DNA of 64,000 nt from Skeletonema tropicum (Eukaryota > Bacillariophyta > Thalassiosirophyceae > Thalassiosirales > Thalassiosiraceae): positions 806,001-870,000 of the forward strand of contig CM074144.1 of NCBI GenBank assembly GCA_037178625.1, given 5' to 3'. Positions within the stretch are counted from its first letter, which is position 1. Every line of letters begins with the position of its first letter. Both the position numbers and the translations under genes were made by a program. Below, piece by piece: positions 63,997 to 64,000 of this stretch. The notes beneath the pieces were generated by a model, which saw nothing but the letters and a program-made list of their open reading frames with translations, did not search any database and had not been told where the DNA came from.

Positions 63997-64000
63997 ACAA

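Noticed and set aside
1..64000. tRNA, rRNA and other structural RNA genes
   Set aside because: I found no convincing TpsiC-arm or rRNA core sequences by reading; a covariance-model scan would be needed to exclude them.

Overview
The window looks like nuclear DNA of a diatom, probably a centric species of the Thalassiosira type. The reasons are short GT-AG introns in sparse genes, a DUF6824-type protein (known to me mainly from diatoms), diatom-style ankyrin repeats of the 'LLIxxYPDA' kind, a Ser/Thr/Pro-rich surface protein, and Pelota and PIP-kinase genes of clear eukaryotic type. The species is an inference. A 500-N run at 10504-11003 is a scaffold gap, so order across it depends on the assembly.

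Layout. (1) 1-8.7 kb: a minus-strand chain of three near-identical nonribosomal peptide synthetase (NRPS) modules, frameshifted at the condensation-domain junctions and cut off at about 758, where an unrelated partial reading frame takes over. (2) 8.7-19.4 kb: gene-poor DNA with a foldback repeat, two minisatellites built on one motif, a five-exon SPFH/Band 7 gene and two weak hypothetical genes. (3) 19.4-22.8 kb: a two-exon phosphatidylinositol-phosphate kinase with a long low-complexity N-terminus. (4) 23.5-45.6 kb: a recently duplicated surface-glycan region. It holds two copies of a mucin-like membrane protein gene, two copies of a fucosyltransferase-like gene, and an amplified second glycosyltransferase-like family (A; B-E in a 1.87 kb tandem array; F at 60.6-61.8 kb; one pseudogene broken by two transposon insertions). 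Both glycosyltransferase families share the same promoter sequence and signal-anchor N-terminus. (5) 45.6-60.1 kb: a block flanked by transposon-like elements that carries a glycerophosphodiesterase, a DUF6824 protein, Pelota, an SGNH hydrolase with a frameshift, a small hAT-like element with a perfect 8-bp target duplication, and a DDE transposase gene. (6) 60.1-64 kb: copy F, an ankyrin-repeat gene, and repeated fragments of the SGNH-hydrolase 3' region.

How parts fit together. The mucin-like protein is an obvious type of substrate for the Golgi-type glycosyltransferases beside it, so a surface-glycosylation cluster is a reasonable hypothesis, not shown by sequence alone. The second mucin-like copy has lost its signal peptide and sits behind a copied promoter and first exon of the glycerophosphodiesterase gene, joined at microhomology. 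The window is a record of recent duplication, promoter capture, gene conversion and transposition.
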